64,000 bases of DNA from Calonectria ilicicola (Eukaryota; Ascomycota; Sordariomycetes; Hypocreales; Nectriaceae): assembly GCA_020809705.1 (NCBI GenBank), contig CP085826.1:1674001-1738000 (forward strand). Reading direction: 5' to 3'. Each line of letters starts with the position of its first letter. Position 1 is the stretch's first letter. Below the pieces are notes generated by a model. It did not search any database, had not been told where the DNA came from, and saw nothing but the letters and a program-made list of their open reading frames with translations. The position numbers and the translations under genes are program-made. Shown one piece after another: positions 10,395-24,329 of this stretch.

Positions 10395-11667
10395 GGCGGA
10401 CAAAAAGAATGCGATCCGTTCCCGGGCTGTTGCTGTCGGGTGAAGAGACAGGCTGGGGATGAGGAAACAGACGCTTCGTTCGGGGCGGGATAGAGGCCGT
10501 TATAAAAACCACAACGGGCAGGTTTTCCTGATGAGGGAAAAGATACGCCTAAGTTTTGCGCGGAGTCAACGGGGGCGGCTGCGGCTTCAGAGGCGACTCG
10601 AACACGGGCCGCTTGATCGGCTTAACCGCGCCGATGCTACGTAATAGAGCGGACCATTGCCTCTGGCCTAAATCTCGGCGAACAAGCTCAGGCATACGAT
10701 CAGTGGGGATCAGCGTTGGGGGGGGACACACGGACTCTGCAGGGCCAGTGTACAAGGCCACTACAAGGCCACTCACTGCAAGGCCAACGCCGGGCAGACT
10801 GGCCGTCACAGGACTAGCTTGTGAGGTGCAAATGTCTTCCCCCCAAGCGATCATGCCACGCTGGGGAATGCCATTCTCGTGGCAGCACAAGGATGCTGCC
10901 GAGACATCCACGATCCACGGGGCATCCACGGGGATGGATGATGATGGCATGGGCGGCGCTGCGGTGCAATCGGTACGCCCAAACCCCAACCAGCATGAGG
11001 CCATTTACTGGGTGGGCCCTCTATCGAATAGCGCCTCCAAGGGCCCCGAAATCCCTTGCCACCTTGCCCTTGCATGCCCGCTTGCTTGGCAAACGTTCCC
11101 TCAGGATTCCTTCTAAGGATACCAAACACAGCTGCACCAGCCACCAAAACAGAAATTGAACCCATTGGCCTCCCCCACTGCCAATAAATAATATTGTTTC
11201 CAGGGCGAACGAGATCCCTGCATCATCGAAGCATTGGCAGGCAGGCATTGAAGAGGCCAAACATGGATCTTGCCCCATAATTCATCCTTCGATCTTTCAG
11301 CGCAACGAATGTCATAGAAGATCCCTGGAAGCATCGCATCCATCCGTAGGCCAAAGCTCAACCCACATTATCCATCGCAGCATGTCTGACAGCCGCGCAC
11401 GCTGATCTTTTACCAGAACTGCAAAGATGATAGATAGATGGAGCGGCGATGCGATCGGGAACTAATAATACGAATAAAAAATAGAAAAATTATTTCCTTA
11501 AAGGTCTATTCCTTATTTTCTGCACCCCACGTACCATCGCAAGATCGTCCCGACCCGCCCAGCGCCGATCTCCAACGCCGAAAAAGCGAACATGTCATAT
11601 ATCAGCAATGGAACTGCAGGAATTGATCATCAATCGTATATACATTTTCATACAAATATACTCTATT
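10395..11667. other. Intergenic spacer upstream of the amidase gene
   Basis: No convincing gene. Overlapping frames of 150-190 codons on both strands at 10.5-11.1 kb lack domain character and look like open frames in G+C-rich DNA. An 11-bp direct tandem (ACAAGGCCACT, 10752-10762 and 10763-10773) with a third partial copy is present. Confidence 0.5.
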
Positions 11668-12998
11668 CTATTCTAACACACCTCCCCGCCCATTACGCCC
11701 ATTTCTATACAGTGTCTCGCAATCCTCTTTAATCTGAAAGTCCACCTTGACTAAGATGCCATCGGCGCTATGGTCGCTGTGATCGTCCTTGGACTGATTC
11801 ATACGGCGATAGGTGCCCTCGGCTGAGATATCCTGGCTCGCAAGCGTGCTATGCGGTGGGCGAAGACTGAGAGATCGGAGTGCTGTACCATGCGAATTGG
11901 GATTCTTTCCATATCCTGAGGGCCCACTGCTTCCTGCAATGACATCCTTTCTCAAGATGAACTTGTCTAATGCTGGCTTAACACCGGGCACAGAAAGAGC
12001 AATTAGAGTCGCCCCAATCTCCGACACCTCGACACCAAGCATAGGATTATATGACCACGACTGATCTGGCTCCCATTGCCCTTGAATAACAAGAACCAAC
12101 CGCGCAATCGAAATAGCGACAACCCTGGAACATAAGTTAGCGCAAAAATCACCAGAGCTACGCTTGAACTCTTACAAAACACCCGGAAGTAAAATACACG
12201 CGAGCTGGATCTTCCTTCGGCGGGGCAGCTCAATGACTCGCAGCATTACAATAGGAATGCCGAAAAGCATACAGTCGCACAGAAGCGAAACTGAGGAATT
12301 GACGCTGTAAACCAATCCCCACTGCAGGCAGGTGTAATTTTCGGCGCCGGGCTGCCAGTCGTAAGGCCATAAACCGGTAACCGGCTTGCAGTGAAAGATG
12401 AGTAAAAATAGCTGAGGCAAATAGCCGGCGATGAGTAGTGCAAAAACAATTCGGATCAATATGACAAGACCGTCATGCATTTTGCACAGTCGATAATACA
12501 ATGCGAGACCCGATATTCGGCAAAATAGTAGTGTCGTCGTGTAAATGATGTGGGCGGCAAAATCGAGCACCTCTGTTAACTCAACAGTCGGCATGTCGAG
12601 GACATACTGGATGTAGTCATAGTGTCGGCCAGAGCCGAGATTGATAAGGTGAATGCTAAGCGCAACGAATGGAATGAAGAGGATCTACAGTTCGGAGGCG
12701 GATGGTTAGCCAAGTTCCCCTCGAGCGATCGATCGTTATTGGGAGAGGGATAATATGCAAGGTAAAGTAAAACTAAACGTACCCAAGAAAGCAGTGTCAA
12801 GGTGTCATCAGCTCCGAATTTTCGTAAAAGAAAGGCTCTTGATAGAAGCCTGCTCATTACCACCAGACTAGTCAGCACTGTGACGAAGATGATGCCAGCG
12901 ATTGCGGGCGAATCTCTGGTCTGGTTGAGGTATGCAGCCGTGATACCTTTCGGAACCCGACCATCTTTGATGGCCTGAGTGACCTTGGGATCAGTCAT
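11668..12998 (-). CDS. Rhodopsin-domain (SAT4-type) integral membrane protein
   Basis: Three exons, 12998-12783, 12684-12176 and 12124-11668, give 393 residues; the introns are 98 and 51 bp. Seven hydrophobic segments are arranged as in the fungal rhodopsin-domain/SAT4 family, beginning near residue 33 (AGIIFVTVLTSLVVMSR), followed by KFGADDTLTLLSW. The family signature region with CKPVTGLWPYDW and TCLQWGLVYSVNSSVS precedes TM6-TM7 (ISIARLVLVIQGQ). The last ~100 residues form a hydrophilic, Ser/Asp-rich cytoplasmic tail. Members are plasma-membrane proteins; some carry CFEM domains and act in surface sensing, but no CFEM domain is present here. Function is otherwise unknown. A paralogue of the same family sits at 35.9-37.2 kb. 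Confidence 0.85.
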
Positions 12999-15900
12999 GC
13001 TAGGGGGTTTGGACGTGGTTTCCGATCCGCCCTCTGCATCCTTGGGTCGATCAAGGCGAACGACTCAGAAAAAGGACAAAAGAGGCCTTGGCAGCAAAAC
13101 CGCATGGGCAGACAAAGCCTTATGTTGGAGAACTCGCTCGTCACCCCTCCACGGCACGCCACCACTGAGACCTTGCGGCGACTTCTGCTTGGTTGCAAAA
13201 GAAAATCCCCACCCGGGACCCCAAGCCGGCAAGCGACCTGGTGGCTCCATCCGAGACACCCTTCAGGCCAAGATGGATATACGGCTTGGCCCTGTTTGGC
13301 CTCGGAGGGTGGAGTCCAAGGCTTCGGTAGACGGTGGCTAGAACAGGCTGCATGCCGGAAATGAGTGGACGGTGGTAACTTAATCCTTGAGGTTCTAGGT
13401 TGGAATGCACGACGCCCGCAGAGTCTCGAGCAAGTGGAATGTGAAACAAGATTGATCACGAAGTAAAAAAAGAGAGAGGGAGCTGGCAGGCAGGCAGTAA
13501 TGAGACTGTCAAATCTGCCCTGGGGATCCATTTCGATGGAGCTGTGTCTCAATCCATTATCCATTTGCGGCATCATATTTTTGCCCCTCACTCAATACAA
13601 TTAGACGGTATTCCGATAACAATGGCCTCCCGTGTCTTACTCATTCAGCTTCTCCCTCTCGGGTCGCCCCTTGAATCGAGGCCGGTAGAATCGGTGCAAG
13701 GCGAACTGGTGGTCCTCGTCCTCGTCCTCTTCCGGATGCATCTTGGTCGCAATTCCATTTCCTCCCAGCCGTTCGGTTACGCAGCATCTACACTAACCAA
13801 CCACAACCACAACCACATCCCGGAGAGTCCACCCACCCCGTCGGCTGCTTCTCGTCTCCGAAGCCATGGGTGCACGGCACCGGTTCATGCCTAGCTGTAT
13901 GGAAGGGAAGGCACCTTTTGGGAACCGGATGCAGGGCTAGTGATTGGGCGTTGCGACAGCGACCAGCGACCTGGTTCGTTTCCCTTTATTGCCCCTGCCG
14001 CTGTCACAGATCAGGCGGTTTTATTTTTTAGTGTGCAGCATGTGGCCGCCACGCCGCCGCTGGTTGACGTACATCGTGGAAACTTACAATGCACGAGTCC
14101 TACCCTCCCAGGGGAAAATGGTTTCTGTTGAGTATGAGTGGCATTCCCCTTTTTTTCCCTTTGCCTCTCTAGCTTAATCGCGCGGAAGAGAATTTAAAAT
14201 GCCGCCACCACTTCGAGCCGCGGGCCGATGTGATCTCTAGCGGCACCTCTGAGTGACGGGACAATGGATTTAGATGCTTGGCTGACGAAGTGGTCTACGG
14301 GATTCTCCAGGAAAATCTTTCGGGGAAGAAAAAAAAAACGCACTGGCGGGCTGGCTCTACTCTAAAACGGAGGTGGCTGAACGCCGGTCAAGATCTGGCG
14401 ATGGGCGCCCCGAGACGGAGCTCGTATAAGCTCTTAGTGTCGGCATACCTATGTATCTCTAATACCAACAGATAGCGCATTTGATGTTGTACTTTTGGCG
14501 ATGCAGCGCATTCTGGTTCTCGTCGTGTGCTCTGTTCCCTTTCGGTACCATGATCCTCAAATGATCGACGATCCACGCTCGTCACTCAGCACTCTCCCAC
14601 GCGAGACCCAGGGCACCCTCCCCCACTGTGCCCACTGCATCGGGCCCGTCAGAAGGATGAGGCGATTCGGGGTGGGTCGCATCTCCGGGCTTCGCCCCTG
14701 GCCGCTGAAGAGCTGAAAACTTTTCCACGCTGCTTCTCGTCCGCGCACTAAAGATTCCCCCATGCACAACACCTCGGTCTCGCAATGCGGCTACTAGCGC
14801 CATCGTCCTTAGTTAGGGTTAACTGACATCGACTTAATTCTACACGCATCGCCCAAACCAGAACGCGTACCCGACATTTCGCCGTGGGAACCTTTCTAAA
14901 ACGGCCTCGTCGTCTTCCGTCTTTCCCGAGCCACCCTAGCTTCAGAAGCTTGAGCAAGGGTTGGTTTGGAGCTACTGGCTCGCTTAGCCTCCCGGCTCGG
15001 CTAGAAATGACCCTTGCTTTTAGACTGCACTTTTGACGACCCCAAGTCATGAAGCCGTTGAGGCATCAACGTCAATGACTCCTAAACAAGCCTATTGGCA
15101 TGCAAGGGGAACGAGCGGCTCTGATGACTTAGATGTTAACCATAGCAGCTTGGTCCTTTCTATGTATTTCTCCGCCACCTTCGCTCCAATAGCTATGCAG
15201 TGCTATCATATCAAACACACAGATTCGTTCCATAGAAGTACATCCCAACACACCCCATCCGGCCCTTCTCATCCGAAAAAGCAATGCAAAAAAAGTCAAT
15301 TTTATAACAGAGTCGTATTTATTGGCGGACTTTTGAATGTCATTTAGTCTTGATGGGGCCACTCCGCTATGACGAAGGATTCCATGATCGATCTGTCTCA
15401 AGGAGTTTTCCCATCGGATCCACGCTGGCACCGCAAACTCGATCATGAAAAAGCACATTCACCGGTGGCTTGGCGACATCCGCCTTGGACCACTTTCTCC
15501 GCATCCAAAATATATATGGAGTCACTTCCCACCTGAGTATCTCGTAGCCCCAGTGCACTGGTGGTTTCGGCATAGTCCGCCCCCGGAGCCGCGTAGTCGT
15601 TGAAAGTGGTCGAACAGGGGAAGCGGAACTTCTCAACCGAGAAGCATAGACCACCTATCCTGGACCAGCTAAGCCCACAACGAGTCAGACAACCTCAATT
15701 CCCTCTTTTAAGGTGGGCCTCTCAGTTCACTTGGCGATGCAATTACTGTATCTCGGGCGCTTGCGCGGGACGGCGGATCCCCAATATCGTTCCCTGGAGA
15801 ATACGCGTCACGTAACCCTATACTTATTGGGGAAAATGGTAGCGAGCCAATGCATTGATGTCCTGCAAACACGATTCAGACTTGATATCATTCACGATGA

Positions 15901-16510
15901 AGACATGTGATTCCATTATCGTCCATGCCTAGATACCACATTTACCGACGGCGCAAAAGGGGAACACCTAAAATAGCATATTCAAGACGTCTCATTTAAT
16001 AAAACCAATACCGTTTAAACCATTGTACGGTGAAATTGACGGGTAACTCTACCCTGGCTGAGTCACGAGCCAAGATGGTGCCATCTTCTGAGGGTACCCT
16101 ATAGCTCGTATGGACAATACGACTTGACAGCAAGATTAAAGCGGCAGATACAAATCTAGGACAGTTGATTGTATCTTGGTCGGGCGAATCATATGGCCAA
16201 ACTTAATTGTATCTGCCACCGTTGTGGCTTTGGAGCTCCCTCTAGGTTAGAGCCCACGATTTACCAAAAACAAATCTAGGACATATGAATCAGAAATAAA
16301 ATGATAATATTAGAATTATAATTATTTGATGTCAAATAACTAAATACATGGAAGGATGTTACATTGCAGAATGCATTGCACATTTAGTTTGCTTTAAATG
16401 ATTTTCTCGTCACGTATTCATGACTAACTTATTCTAATGATGGGCAAAATGCCATTTTCAGCTACATCAATATACCTCACCATTAATTAAATTACAAGTA
16501 CTTTTACTTT
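12999..16510. other. Long gene-free interval
   Basis: About 3.5 kb between the start of the rhodopsin-domain gene and the 3' end of the ABC transporter gene. Short frames are plentiful but none has domain signs or splice support. The minus-strand frame at 15367-15654 (with PPVHWGYEI and NVLFHDR) reads more like protein than the rest, and the overlapping frame at 15129-15458 could continue it after a frameshift, so a decayed gene is possible. The last 600 bp is A+T-rich. Confidence 0.5.
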
Positions 16511-19500
16511 TTATTCCTTAATACAAGATTCTTGTACCTCCAGATCCTCTAGTTCGTCTTTAGCGTTTTGAATGTCTTCTAAGCGGATCCCGCTCCTCTC
16601 GCACATGCCCCTGAATATTCCATCCTCACGTTCCCAGAGCGCGAGGGGAGTGTCTAGCTCAGCAATTCGCCCTGCATCCATAACACAAATGCGGTCGTAG
16701 CTGAGAATGGTGTAAAGTCGGTGCGCGATACACAGCAGCGTCTTCCCCCGGAAAGCAGTTGCCATGGTTCGCTGGATGCGACTGTCCGTCTCCATGTCAA
16801 CCGAAGAAGTCGCCTCATCGCAGATGATGATTTGTGAGCCACGTGAGAGAGCTCGGGCAAGAGCCATTAGCTGCCGTTGACCTAGCGAAAAATTAAGTCC
16901 GCCCTTTTGCACAACGCTGTCGAGATGAAGGCGAGACTGAGTAGAGGGGCCACTAGCAGGTATAAGATCGGCTTGTTGTAAGGCGCGCAAAAGCTCTTCA
17001 TCTGTCTTCTCATTAAAAGGATCTAAATTGCTTCGGAGGGTGCCACTGAACAGGGCCGGGTCCTGTGGGATAATGGCCAGGCGAGAGCGTAGATCGTGGA
17101 GGCCAATGGTCGAGATGTCGAGACCATCAATGCTAATGTTACCACCGGAAATTTCAACAAGCCGAAATAGTGCGCTAATTATGGAGCTTTTTCCTGCACC
17201 AGTACGACCGACAATGCCAATGCGCTCGCTTCCACGAATGTGTAGGGATAGGTCTTGTAAGACAAGCGGTAGGCTCTTGCGATACCGCATTTGCACCTTG
17301 TTGAACACAATCTCTCCCCTCTCAGGCCAAGTCTCGCGGACCTTGACGGTGTGTAGAGGAGCTTCCACTAGGGCGTCGTTTTCTTGGAGTAGGTTACTAT
17401 ACCGCTGCAGACGTTGGACAGCGCCCATGCCGCCCTGAACCGCTGCGAATTGCCGAGTGCTAAGCTGAAGCAGCTGCACAAGGCCAAGAAGATAGGTCAA
17501 AATTAGACCGCAAAGAGAGGGATTGATCCTGGAGCTCAATTGAACAATCATGATGCAAGCGATAAAGAAAAAAGCGCTACCGATGAGGTCCAGTCGGAGT
17601 GCCAGCCATGACTGATTGGCAAAAGTGAGATAGTATGCGCTGTTCATGTTATCGATGGCGACACGCATCTCCTGGAAGAAATGCTGCTTGAGTCCATAGG
17701 CACGAATATATACCGCGCCGCCGAGGCCTTCACTAAATTTGGCGGATAAATGCAACCGCCTAAGAGTCTCGAATCGCCTCACCTCGCGAGCGGATGCGCG
17801 ATAGTACGCGACCACGGCAAATATAATCGGGAATAGCACGAGAGATGCGGCGAAATAGTGTACAGAAACGATGATCAGAACAAACGCTGATATTATTATC
17901 GCAAGGCTGTTTAGGTACGTGCGTAAAGCCGCACTCACAGTATTGTCCATAACCTCTACATCGCGAGAGAAGCGACTAGTGATGCGACCAAGAGGTGTCA
18001 TGTCAAAGAACGATATGGAGGCCCGAAAAATTTGGGAAACTGCCTCCGAATGCAGCACTCTGGATGCTCTGGCGCCAAAGAATGCAAGCAGCAGGGAAAA
18101 CAAGAATGCCGTGAGAGCCTGTAGACAAGCAAGCCCAACGTATATGGCTATATATTGCTTCTTTGTCAAGTTAAATCGATCACCTGTCCAGTAAGAGATC
18201 CAAAATCTAGTAATCAGAGCAGTGCCTTGGCTGATGACTACAGCGAAGAAGATCAGAACCATATTGAAGATGCAGCCCGAAGCTCGGAAGTAAGCTCCAT
18301 AAGTTGACCAATAGACAGTTGCATCACTCGCGTCATCTGATGCAGCAGGAGCTGCCTTTTTCGCTTTCTTCCTGGGTTGTTCTGGCTTTTCTTTCGATTC
18401 TGTTGCGGTTACTTCTGGGACAGCTTCCTCATGTACCGTGGAGGTCTCCATGAAAGCACGGAAATCTGCATGCTTTTCCATGAGGTTATCAAATGTATCT
18501 ATGTGCCGTATATTGGCACAATCGTCCATCCAGATAATACGATCGCACCGGTTGAGAACCCAGAGATGATGCGTGACAAAAATTCGGCACTTATCCTTGA
18601 GGAGGCCAAGTATGGCGTGGTCAAAAATGTGGCGACCGACATGAGCATCGACTGCACTGAGCGGGTCGTCCATGAGAACAATATCGGCATCGGAGTATAT
18701 GGCGCGGGCTATATCAATGCGTTGTTTCTGTCCGCCGGAAATATTAATGCCACGCTCGCCAATCTGCGTCTGGTCGCCATTGGGGAAAATGTCGAGGTCA
18801 GGTTCCAGTGCACACCTACATGCGTCAACAGGTTAGTGGAATGGTAAAAATGGCAAGCCGACTTGACTCACGCTTTGATAATCTCCTCATATCGCTTTCT
18901 ATCCATCGGCTTGCCAAAGGTGATATTCTTTTCCAACGTCGTATTTTGAATCCAGGGGAGCTCGGAACAGCAAGCAAGGGAACCACGCATGATGACCTCA
19001 CCGCCCACTTTGCGCATATCGCCTGTCAGGGCTGCTAACAAAGAGCTCTTTCCACTCCCAACTGGGCCTATTACAGCAACCAATTCACTTTGGCCAATAT
19101 GAAAATCCAAGCCTCGAAGTTGCACAGGTTGTTCTTCTTGTTTGAGGGTGATGTCATCATCGGCATCGTCAGAGTCGCGCTCTGAGATTTGCGTGGAGGG
19201 AATGGTTTTCGTAGAGCCATCAGACGTAGCGCAGGGTTCATTGTCAGGGGTTCGAGGAGTTTGCGGCTCCCAGGTAAATGATGCATCGTGTAGTTCAAGC
19301 GCACTGTCGTTTCCGTTTCGAGATTGACGCGTGGCATTCTCATGCAACTCCTCTTCCAAAAGAAATTTCTCAATTCTTTTGACGGATACCGAGGCATCAG
19401 TCACTTTGCTTAGGGCGATTGGAAGTTGGGTGACTGGAAGCCTAAGAGCGTTAAATAATGCCAGAGCCGAAAAGACCTTTGCTGGTGTAAGTTCCTGACT

Positions 19501-20748
19501 GGAGTATGAGAAGACGATGATTGACAGCATTGCTGCAAATGTAGGTAGTGACAGACTAAGGGCATTAACAGTGTTTCGGCGAACTAAGAGGGTCTGAAAA
19601 GCGTTCATCTCCTTCGAACGAAGTTCATTCAAGCGGTCCATATATGGGCGTTCCCATCCGAAGAGTTTGATGAACCGAATTGACTGTAATATCTCTTGGA
19701 GTAGTGAGATCCGTTGGTCTGAAATAATGCTCATACTCTTCCGTCTCTTGGAAAGCCTGCTAATTATACCAGCAAGGAATGGCAGACCCATGACTAGAAG
19801 TCCAAAGCCAGGAAGCGCAGCATATGACAAGTTGATGAGCAAAACAACGAGTCCAATAACACAGGCAAATGGAGCCGTCCATGTAGAATGGAAGACGGCT
19901 GCAGCCTCGTCGATTCGCAGAGTGTCCACGCTCATGAGGTTCACGATGCTGCCATTATCCCAGCTTCCAACAGCCTTTTTTGACTGACCGGATGTGCTAT
20001 TGCTGGAGGCTTTTTCGTCAAGCTGCTTCTGACCATTCTTTTTTGATGGCTTCCCTCCTTTGGCGTCATCCGATTTGGATTTGGTGCAGATGACCATCGC
20101 TTTCTGGTATATCATGTCAATAAGTACGCCCTTACTCTGGCCACCAATCATCGTCCCGTGATATCCATTGTGGCTGGTACAAAAGGTTTGCAAAATTAGC
20201 ATTAATGTGATCCCAACAGTTAAGCCAATACCTTGACCCATGTGAGGTATTGGCTTTGCAGCAGCGTGGGCGGCATATGCATCTGCGACGAATTGGATGA
20301 GGAAGCGAAGGGTAAAGGGTGCGAAGACACGCAGCACGGCAGACCACAAGGCGCAGACACCACCGAGCCAGAACTCAAAACGAAATGTGTCATACAAGCA
20401 CCAGAACAATGGATGCTTCTGGTCTTGGCTGACATGCCATAAGAATCGCTCCTTGGCCCTGTCGGCAAGAAGGCTAACAGTACGGTCAGGATTGACATTC
20501 CAGATATCGTTGGGCTTCAGGCGGCGCTTGTATCCAGTTACCATCAATCGATTTGTCCACTGGAACGTAAGTTTACTCAAAAGCCCAGCCTCATTCTCTG
20601 GGGAGGGGGCGGGCTTTTCGGGAACTGGCGGTATGGCTCCCCAGCGCAGAGGGTTTAGTTTGTTGTGCCATGGGACCTCCGCTGTTGATGTGGCCTTCAC
20701 CGCAGATGTTGAGGCGCTCGCTCCTTGGGACCCGACGTGCTCAGCCAT
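16511..20748 (-). CDS. Full-length ABC transporter, ABCC/MRP type, YOR1-like
   Basis: Two exons, 20748-18872 and 18815-16511, joined over a 56-bp GTGAGT...TAG intron, give 1,393 residues. The order is TMD1-NBD1-TMD2-NBD2 with no extra N-terminal TMD0, matching the YOR1-like branch of ABCC. NBD1 has Walker A GPVGSGKSS (from about residue 561), signature ISGGQKQR and Walker B VLMDDPLSAVD, where Asp replaces the catalytic Glu, the usual degenerate ABCC site. NBD2 has GRTGAGKSS, Q-loop IPQDPALFSGTLRSN, signature FSLGQRQ and a canonical IIICDEATSSVD. It should export drugs or metabolites at the plasma or vacuolar membrane. It is divergent from the acyl-CoA synthetase gene at 22.4 kb, with 1.65 kb between starts. 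The substrate is unknown. Confidence 0.93.
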
Positions 20749-22402
20749 GGCTTACGGGACTCCCCAATGGAAGAGAGAGTTGAGGCAATGAACCTGACTG
20801 AAGATGGCACAGAAGTATGAGACATCTAGGGTGCAATGTTCATGCCCAACGTGTTGATTGCATCTGTATGCAGAATAGCCGGTCAATGGAGCCAATTCTG
20901 AAAAGGAGAGCCTACGAGCCTCAAATATTGAGGAGGCTGAGACTTGACTTTTTAGTCTCCTTTGGGGCCCACTGCCAGCTCAACGGGATTCTCGAAGGGA
21001 AGTAACAATAGTGCAAGGGAGAAAAAGGGCCGAGACTTGTGCAATAAACAACGCCTGCGATAGAAGTATACCCAAGAATACTCCAGAACATATTATGAGA
21101 ACTATTCCGTAATCTAGAATCTATTCATACAATTACAAGATCTGATCGGAACTCAATTCCTTTCCAGAAGAAGTTCGAGTGTGGCAGGAAGGGCCGACTC
21201 GATTGTTGTTCGTGAAGAATCGCGACAACAAAATTTCATGCCAAGTGGGCAGGATCTGCAAGATCTACAATATCTAAACAAATCCAGCTAGCAAAAATCC
21301 AATGACAGCGATTATGCTTGTCCACGTTTCCGAGGGCGCGGTGTAGATAGGAGACGAGAACCCGTCACTCGGTAAGGCTGGTAGGGTTCTGAAGCGCTAA
21401 AGAATCCGAAATTGACGAATGGAGTGAAACATACTGTCTATCCCTGTCTTCTATTGGCTAGAGTTTGCGCCTTGAGAGCGCTAAAGCAAGCGCCACGCAC
21501 TCGCGTATTGCAGCCATCTCGTGAGCTGTCAGTTTTGTATTGGGATCGTCGCATGGAACGTGGCGCCCTTAGCGAAATGTTGGCACTGTAACGCCGACGC
21601 CCCGGATTGTTGGTCGGTTCATCGGTGATCAAAATACCATTCCGGAATTACGGTGTTGAAGAATAAATTATCATTGTGGGCCAGGGATGTATACTTGAAT
21701 GAATAGAACGTATGGTTTTAAGTATCTCTTCCATCTTGATGTGTTTGTTCAAGTTTTGTGATGCCAGGCCCTAATGAAATTCTCCTCGTCCAAGGCACAG
21801 AGACTTTAGGGATTCGTGACGTCGATGGCTTATACCTAGCGTCTAAATACTTTGGAGGTTGTCAAAGAGGGTATTTGACGCTGCATGATAAATTCGAAGC
21901 TATTGATACTACTCGGGTGAGCATTTAGTTATTACTGAGACAATGTCTAGGGATAGAAGTGAAAATGACATACGCCTGCCCTGGGTTTCAGAAGAACTGA
22001 CAGACCCTTGTTATGCACAGACATGTCAGAGTGTTGCTTTTTCTTTATTCTCGGAGCTAACAGTACTAGCTCTCAACCTGAGGCCCATTTTCCCGCTAGC
22101 TGCCACCATTTGACCGCTGGATAGGATCTTTGTCGATCCTTGCTTGGGCATGAAGGGATCAAGGGATTGAATCGGGCGCTAACATGGATGGGAGAAAAGA
22201 AAAATGAACCGGAGTCGAGGCCGACATATTGCGTAGCAGGGTGAAATATAAATAAAGGAGGCAGATTGAGCACTAAAACTCTGGCTCTGACAAGCTGGCG
22301 AGATCTGGAGATCTGTATCCAATTTCACGAAAGTACCTCAACGTCATCTTGAAAAAAAATATTCAGCTACTCTAAGCATACTGTCAAGTCTATCTACTAG
22401 CC
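20749..22402. other. Divergent intergenic region between ABC transporter and acyl-CoA synthetase
   Basis: This holds both upstream regions. A TATAAATAAA element at 22247-22256 lies ~150 bp before the synthetase ATG. A minus-strand frame at 21438-21632 (64 codons) has no support. No other gene seen. Confidence 0.5.
22247..22256 (+). promoter_or_regulatory. TATA-like element of the acyl-CoA synthetase gene
   Basis: TATAAATAAA about 150 bp upstream of the ATG at 22403. Called by consensus and position only. Confidence 0.35.
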
Positions 22403-24329
22403 ATGACCGTAAATCCGACGCACAGATTCCCAAATGACCCGCTACTTGCCAAGCTACTTGTCGCTGTAGCGCAATCCATCACCTCCGACCCTATTATCCA
22501 CGATGTGAGGGGGTTCGACAAGACTTATTCCGAGCTTTTGCATGACACCATACAAACACGATTTCGCCTCTATTCACAATTGCCGCCGGAAATATTCGAC
22601 GACAGTGGAATTTTGCATAAAGAGCAGCAGAATGTTTGTATTCTTACTCGGGGCGGTTATGAATTTCTTGTCGCTTTCTTCGCAGTTCGGGCGATAGGTG
22701 GCGTGTGTGTTCCCCTGGGTAAGTGAATTTCTGGTCTAAGCTGGTGCTATCTGCCGTGCTAACTATTCCTGATAAGCATCTGGGGTACTCCCCGAAGAGG
22801 CATTCTATTTCGTCTCCAAAGTGAAGTCGATATCTCTACTGGCAAGCAATGAGCGTATGGAAAGAGCCGCAGAGATTCACAATTTTGTCAACCAGTCGCA
22901 GACTACAGAATTCTACCCACCAGTCTCAATTCAGTCCAATGGAAAGCCCTCAGGAAAGGTTAGGGTTGAAATTGACGACACCCTGCAGATGGCAGAGAAT
23001 GAACCAGGATTCGTCCTATTTACATCCGGAACCACTGGACAACCGAAGGGAGTTTTGCTTCCTCGACGATGTCTTACAGATTTTCCGTATTCCGAAAAGT
23101 GCCGTACTTGCGTCAGTTATCGTCCGCCACATTGGATTGGTGGCATGTGTAGTTTGGTCGCGACCCTAGTGGCAGGCAGAAGACTACATATTTTGGGAGA
23201 GAAGGCCAACGCGGCAGATTTAGTGGATGCATTCAAAAATCATGAAATTAACGAGGTGTCGCTCAGTCCACTGTGGTTGAGACAAATGCAAGACTTGTTG
23301 ACCAACGGAACTGGAGAATTGGCAGAGGAAGAAAAAGAGAAATGCGCTGGCTATTTCAAGGGTCTATCTTCGCTTCGATGCACAGCAGCAATCATTGCTC
23401 CCTTGACGAAACAGTTCTGGACAGACTTGACGGGCTTGCCGTTTGTGAACATTTATGCTTCAACGGAACTGGGAGGTTTAGGAACAAGAGGAACGCCAAT
23501 CCTAAAGGTGAGCAGTGATCCATTTTGCCTTACACTCAAGTACTAAATGTTTGCAGGGTTCGATTGGTACCCCACCACCATATATCAAGGTCAAATTATC
23601 GCAAGGAACACATGGAGAAATTCTTGTGAAGAGTCCAAACATGTTTTTAGGGTACCCTCTCTGCCTGCCGCAAAAGAAGGATGTGCTAGATTGCTGACAT
23701 TGGTGTGTAAACAGTTATGTTGATGATGAAAAAAAGACCCAAGAGGCCTTTGATGAGGAAGGATATTTCAAAACGGGCGATCTTGGTGAATTCAGAGATG
23801 GTGAATATTTGTTCGCCGGGCGAGAGAATAATGACTGTGAGATTTTGAGTACCTCATTAGCTCTAGAACTGGGAGACGCTGACAGTATGCAGATGTGTGT
23901 TACAGCAGTTACCGATTCCCGACAACAGAAGTTGAAACCTGCCTGGCGAGCCTCCCATATATTGCTGAGGCAGTTGTGCTTGCTGTTCCAAATGACCGTG
24001 CAAAGCATGTGTGTGGAGCGATTGTCAGACTCAAGCCATGCGACACGTCAGAGCCGGTAACTCTGGACCGGATCCATTCTGACTTGAGTGATATTCTGGC
24101 TCCTTACATGTTGCCTATTCTCCTTCGAGTCTTGTCAGATGGAGAAGAGCTGCCATATACAGTGTCTGGAAAGCCCATAAAGCGGCATATTCTCAAGGAT
24201 TACTTTGGAAGCACAGACGGGTTTCCACCGCAGGAAATGCCGCCCAGAGTCGAGCGTTGCATACCACAAAAGATAAGTGGGGTGGAGGGCAAAGCATGGG
24301 ACTGGTCAGGAATGCAATTAGCTACTTAG
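22403..24329 (+). CDS. AMP-forming acyl-CoA synthetase (ANL superfamily), malonyl-CoA-synthetase-like
   Basis: Five exons, 22403-22718, 22777-23507, 23557-23651, 23715-23836 and 23893-24329, keep phase to give 566 residues; introns are 49-63 bp. Intron 2 carries a TACTAA branch site. ANL core motifs appear in order: P-loop FTSGTTGQPKGV (about 187-198), YASTELGG, GYFKTGDLG, the hinge GRENND, and a C-terminal TVSGKPIKR with the catalytic Lys. No carrier or reductase domain follows, so it is a stand-alone ligase converting an acid to its CoA thioester through an acyl-adenylate. The N-terminal half (EEAFYFVSKVK) recalls the ACSF3/malonyl-CoA synthetase branch, but substrate assignment is uncertain. 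The intron 4 acceptor was chosen because it restores the usual sequence between hinge and C-domain (YRFPTTEVE). Confidence 0.87.

Noticed and set aside
10556..11116. 186-codon plus-strand frame and its 151-codon minus-strand partner
   Set aside because: Overlapping frames on both strands in G+C-rich DNA, low-complexity Gly/Pro/Ser translation, no splice or domain evidence.
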